This document shows, one piece after another, positions 14,517 to 16,677 of a DNA stretch of 16,677 bases (its first letter is position 1; every line of letters begins with the position of its first letter). The notes under the pieces were generated by a model that was given only the letters and a program-made list of their open reading frames with translations, was not told the DNA's origin and did not search any database. The translations under genes were made by a program, and so were the position numbers. This DNA comes from CAZPQM01 sp964588995 (GTDB taxonomy: Bacteria > Pseudomonadota > Alphaproteobacteria > Rickettsiales > UBA8987), in the NCBI GenBank assembly GCA_964588995.1, contig CAZPQM010000026.1:1-16677 (forward strand), in the 5' to 3' direction.

Positions 14517-15638
14517 TTACGGGTTGGTTAGTAAATCGAGCAGCGGGTCAGTTTGCGGCTCAGGCGCTGTAGGTGATATGGGTATCTGCACCGGTTGAGG
14601 CTTCGGCAGGTTCCGTGGCGCGCCGTTTGCCGGTTCGGGCAGAATATCCCCCGCCTGATAGCGCGGGCCGGCAGCCGGAGCAATCGCATTTTCCATCTGA
14701 CCACTTTCCGCTGCCCATTCATCGGCTTTCCGGTCGATCACATAGAGCAGGCCGATAAAGGCTACGGCTACCACGCTCACAATCACGAAAGTCAGCAACG
14801 TACGCAGCCCCCATTTCACCGCACGGGTCTGCGGAGATCCCTGCCCGGCTTTCGTCTTGGCAGGCTTTTCGGGCTTGGAAGCAAGCTGGCGCTCTTCTTT
14901 GACGGCCTGCAGCATTTGCTGCCATTGTTCGGCACTGACCGCATGCGGGGTTTTACCGCTGCTACCGGTCGTTTCCGAAGGTGTGCTGATTTTACGCGCC
15001 TTATCGATCGCCTCACGCGTCTCCGACGGTATAGCGGCATCCGGTTGATGGGAAACCGGCTCGGCACGTTTATAATTTATAGCAGACGCTTCCGGCGGCT
15101 CATTTTTTACATGCTCCTGCGGCAGCACGTTCGGCGAAGCGTGCGGCTCGGCTGCCGTTTCGGTTGCTACGTCGCCGGAGGAGGGCCGTGGGACTTCCGT
15201 TGCGACTGGGGAGGCAGGCGCTTTCGGCGGTTCCGGTTCAGTCGGCAGGTCAAGCTGGCCCTGCTCGCTTTTCACGGAAGCTGCAGCTGGCGGCTCCTCG
15301 TCCTGGCTCTGGTTTTGCGGAGGCGCTCCGTGTTTGGCTTCTGCCGCGCGACGCTCCGCCGTGAGTTCACGTAGCCGGTCATACGCCGCTTCTTGCTTCG
15401 CTTCCTCGGATTTATCGGCGCTCTCCTTGATGTTTTGCATCTCCTGACCGCGCTCGGACTGATCCTGCGTACGGTTCTTATCGAGCAGATTCATCAGCTC
15501 GGTGACGTCCATCGTGCTTTCTACGCGCTTTCGTGATTTGGATTTGCTCATAGTCTTAGCTGATGCCGTTTTCGCGCGGCGGCCCGTGCGTTCACGCGTG
15601 ATAACATCCGATTGCTGGCTTTCAGTATCCATTCCCAT
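14517..15638 (-). CDS. Proline-rich single-pass membrane protein, unknown function
   Basis: A 373-residue protein I do not recognise. A long low-complexity N-terminal part comes first: basic at 13-40, a likely coiled coil at about 60-104 rich in Glu/Lys/Arg/Ala, then Pro/Glu/Ala/Ser-rich sequence to about 270. One transmembrane helix follows at about 280-301 (LLTFVIVSVVAVAFIGLLYV). A proline-rich tail of about 70 residues ends LLDLLTNP. By the positive-inside rule (KWGLR before the helix) the long part should be cytoplasmic and the tail periplasmic. The start is ATG 15638 or 15632; the Shine-Dalgarno is poor. A -10-like TATACT lies at 15681-15676. It is co-oriented with the TAXI gene 18 bases on, so it may be an anchor or signalling partner, which is inference. 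Confidence 0.85.
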   Translation of the reverse strand: MGMDTESQQSDVITRERTGRRAKTASAKTMSKSKSRKRVESTMDVTELMNLLDKNRTQDQSERGQEMQNIKESADKSEEAKQEAAYDRLRELTAERRAAEAKHGAPPQNQSQDEEPPAAASVKSEQGQLDLPTEPEPPKAPASPVATEVPRPSSGDVATETAAEPHASPNVLPQEHVKNEPPEASAINYKRAEPVSHQPDAAIPSETREAIDKARKISTPSETTGSSGKTPHAVSAEQWQQMLQAVKEERQLASKPEKPAKTKAGQGSPQTRAVKWGLRTLLTFVIVSVVAVAFIGLLYVIDRKADEWAAESGQMENAIAPAAGPRYQAGDILPEPANGAPRNLPKPQPVQIPISPTAPEPQTDPLLDLLTNP

Positions 15639-15808
15639 TACGGTTACGGCCTATATCTCCCAATTAATGCGGCGGAGTATAGGGATTCCCACAACACTTT
15701 CCATAAAAAAATATATTTTTCTTCTATTCTAGGGTTTCTTGTAGCGCTGTCGTTGATGCTAATCAAGGTTTTGCAGGTTTTTAGACTGCCCGGTTTCCTC
15801 GGTTCCGG

Positions 15809-15827
15809 CTGTTTCAAACAGAAACAG
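15809..15827. repeat. Short hairpin upstream of tRNA-Leu
   Basis: CTGTTTC (15809-15815) and GAAACAG (15821-15827) form a perfect 7-base stem with an AAACA loop. No T-run follows on either strand. The rest of 15639-15844 is AT-rich and shows no convincing gene. Confidence 0.35.
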
Positions 15828-15844
15828 GCGAGGCTTAAAAACAG

Positions 15845-15873
15845 TTGAAGAAAGGCACACATCTCGGTATGAC
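15845..15873 (+). promoter_or_regulatory. Promoter of tRNA-Leu
   Basis: TTGAAG (15845-15850) and TATGAC (15868-15873) are 17 bases apart, followed by a GC-rich discriminator-like AGAGCGC. The expected transcription start is about 17 bases before the tRNA 5' end. Good position and spacing. Confidence 0.5.
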
Positions 15874-15896
15874 AGAGCGCACCAGTCGTTTGGCGT

Positions 15897-15984
15897 GCTC
15901 GCGTGGCGGAACTGGTAGACGCAACGGACTTAAAATCCGTCGTCCTTTTTGGACGTGCCGGTTCGACTCCGGCCGCGAGCACCA
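15897..15984 (+). tRNA. tRNA-Leu (anticodon TAA), CCA encoded
   Basis: The acceptor arms GCTCGCG (15897-15903) and CGCGAGC (15974-15980) pair fully, followed by A and an encoded CCA. The anticodon stem ACGGA/TCCGT encloses the loop CTTAAAA, giving anticodon TAA (15931-15933), which reads leucine UUA/UUG. A long variable arm with stem GTCC/GGAC is typical of the class II leucine tRNAs. The T arm has GTTCGACTC. The D arm reads TGGCGGAACTGGTAGACGCA. A minus-strand open frame across this gene (15644-15994) is a well-known false call. Confidence 0.98.
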
Positions 15985-16103
15985 AATATTTCAATAACTT
16001 ATTCTATATTATGCCACTTCAATACAGGACTTATATAGGCTTATGGTGCATTGGCAGAGCATTTTCAGATAACTAACGCCCCGATTAAAAGATGAGGCTG
16101 GAC

Positions 16104-16133
16104 AAAAAAGGGGGGCGCCTTATGGCGCTCCCC
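16104..16133 (-). terminator. Rho-independent terminator of the small membrane-protein transcript
   Basis: On the minus strand, GGGGAGCGCC - ATAA - GGCGCCCCCC (one G-U or mismatch pair) is followed directly by six T. It would end a leftward transcript from the 16528-16230 genes, well before the tRNA. Confidence 0.8.
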
Positions 16134-16215
16134 TCCTAGCCATTTTAGACAGGGCCATCTGTTTGCATGGGTTTCGTCTTTTGTGATCGACGGGCACCAT
16201 ACTGGCCCAAATTAT

Positions 16216-16255
16216 AGACCTCTCATGACCTATTCAGGGTCGTGAGGGTCTTTTT
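16216..16255 (+). terminator. Rho-independent terminator on the plus strand
   Basis: GACCTCTCATGACC (16217-16230) pairs with GGTCGTGAGGGTC (16238-16250) with one bulged T and one G-U pair, and TTTTTCTT follows. It faces the tRNA-Leu transcript. Its right arm lies within the last codons of the minus-strand 70-aa gene, so transcripts of the two strands should overlap between about 16104 and 16255. Confidence 0.75.
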
Positions 16256-16442
16256 CTTCTGATTTTTCAGCCGGGAGGACCGGATACACCGACCCGTCCC
16301 GGGTGGCAGCCCAGAAGATCAAAGCTATAAAAGCTGCCACTAAAAAAAACCCTATTATCATAATATATGGTTTTTTTAAAAAAATCCCCGGCCTCTTTCC
16401 CTCTACAGAGGGCGATATATCCGGGCAGAACTTCTCTTTCAT
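16230..16442 (-). CDS. Small single-pass membrane protein, 70 aa, unknown function
   Basis: A 70-residue protein: a polar start with one Cys, a transmembrane helix at about 26-46 (IMIIGFFLVAAFIALIFWAA), then an acidic, proline-containing tail ending KDPHDPE. I do not recognise the family. I chose ATG 16442 because its first bases form an ATGA overlap with the stop of the preceding 29-aa gene, which points to translational coupling. A longer frame starting at 16502 runs across that gene in another register and adds an unlikely Cys-Tyr-rich segment. The codons for the last residues also form one arm of a plus-strand terminator. A leftward terminator follows at 16133-16104. Confidence 0.6.
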   Translation of the reverse strand: MKEKFCPDISPSVEGKRPGIFLKKPYIMIIGFFLVAAFIALIFWAATRDGSVYPVLPAEKSEEKDPHDPE

Positions 16443-16528
16443 GTTATGGTTAGGCCAACCATTAAGGCTAGCCAAACAATAATCATAACAGTTAAAATCC
16501 ATAATAGGATTTTCTCTTTGTTTTTCAT
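16439..16528 (-). CDS. 29-residue hydrophobic membrane peptide, unknown function
   Basis: A short gene: MKNKEKILLWILTVMIIVWL and then ALMVGLTIT, stop TGA. It has a charged Lys-rich start followed by a single hydrophobic helix of about 20 residues, a plan shared by known small subunits such as KdpF or CydX, though it matches neither in sequence as far as I can tell. Its TGA overlaps the ATG of the 70-residue membrane protein gene (ATGA at 16442-16439). The Shine-Dalgarno is weak; AT-rich DNA precedes it. The existence of the product is inferred from the overlap and the membrane-like composition. Confidence 0.5.
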   Translation of the reverse strand: MKNKEKILLWILTVMIIVWLALMVGLTIT

Positions 16529-16582
16529 GATAATGAGGTTTTGATTAATTTTAATTTTGCGAAACTCTGATATGGAGAAACA

Positions 16583-16615
16583 TTTGGTCGAGAATGACCA
16601 AAAAGATCAATTCTC
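16583..16615. promoter_or_regulatory. Mutually exclusive hairpins upstream of the small membrane genes
   Basis: TTTGGTC (16583-16589) and GACCAAA (16596-16602) form a perfect 7-base stem. GAGAAT (16590-16595) can instead pair with ATTCTC (16610-16615), extended imperfectly by GACC/GATC. The two folds cannot form together. On the minus strand this lies 55-90 bases before the 29-aa gene, so a switch-like leader is possible. The rest of 16529-16677 shows no clear gene. Confidence 0.35.
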
Positions 16616-16677
16616 CCAGAGCGGCCTAAAGGACAAAATGTGGGGCTGTTAGGTCTTTATCCATTTGAAATTTTTTA

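Noticed and set aside
14595..15374. Plus-strand 259-codon frame
   Set aside because: Arg-rich shadow of the proline/alanine-rich gene on the minus strand; no family features.
15644..15994. Minus-strand 116-codon frame across tRNA-Leu
   Set aside because: It is the antisense of the tRNA gene; its LAAGVEPARP-type start is a known false product of reading tRNA-Leu backwards.
16110..16133. Plus-strand terminator from the GC-rich hairpin
   Set aside because: On the plus strand it is followed by TCCTAGCC, not a T-run; the T-run is on the minus strand.
16443..16502. Longer start (ATG 16502) for the 70-aa membrane protein
   Set aside because: The segment is in a different frame from the coupled 29-aa peptide, and its composition (Cys/Tyr/Asn) is unlike a real N-terminus. 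Still possible.
16626..16677. Minus-strand frame at the window end, ...MDKDLTAPHFVL stop
   Set aside because: Only about 16 codons visible; could be the end of an upstream gene but cannot be supported.
15985..16677. Integrated element at the tRNA-Leu 3' end
   Set aside because: Base composition changes, but no integrase and no repeat of the tRNA 3' end is seen within the window.

Overview
The window looks like a chromosomal segment of an alphaproteobacterium. Three things suggest this: a ChpT-type histidine phosphotransferase (part of the alphaproteobacterial CtrA phosphorelay), a ruvB-ybgC pair, and sucD/sucA genes in the alphaproteobacterial style. The broken synteny and many one-gene units could fit a reduced or little-studied lineage, but the exact order cannot be fixed from sequence alone.

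Layout. (1) 1-192, minus: the 5' end of an outer-membrane porin, divergent from (2) yggS (490-1197, PLP homeostasis) and sucD (1344-2219, succinyl-CoA ligase alpha). (3) Between sucD and sucA sits a two-gene MNT/HepT toxin-antitoxin module (2243-2856). The toxin gene carries a one-base frameshift near its 3' end. (4) sucA (2875-5787, 2-oxoglutarate dehydrogenase E1). sucC, sucB and lpd are not in the window. (5) 5913-10056: a membrane-anchored TPR protein, ispE (isoprenoid precursor synthesis) and a YihY/BrkB membrane protein. (6) chpT (minus, TTG start with a good Shine-Dalgarno) lies end-to-end with the YihY gene and diverges from an XRE/S24-like regulator (10852-11553) whose expected catalytic serine is alanine. 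(7) A 381-base non-coding stretch packed with palindromic repeats leads to ruvB (11935-12975) and ybgC (13065-13472). Related dispersed repeats flank ruvB. (8) On the minus strand, a proline-rich single-pass membrane protein (15638-14517) and an orphan TAXI-type periplasmic binding protein (14498-13446) form a likely operon that converges on, and overlaps, ybgC. (9) tRNA-Leu(TAA) at 15897-15984 has a recognisable promoter. (10) 15985-16677 is an AT-rich tail. It holds a minus-strand pair of tiny membrane-protein genes (29 and 70 aa, joined by an ATGA overlap), strong rho-independent terminators on both strands, and alternative hairpins upstream.

Most genes are housekeeping (TCA cycle, MEP pathway, recombination, PLP homeostasis, cell-cycle phosphorelay). 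The parts most worth a second look are the frameshifted HepT/MNT module inside the TCA locus, the unlabelled small membrane-peptide cluster beyond the tRNA, the TAXI/proline-rich membrane pair, and the repeat-rich surroundings of ruvB.
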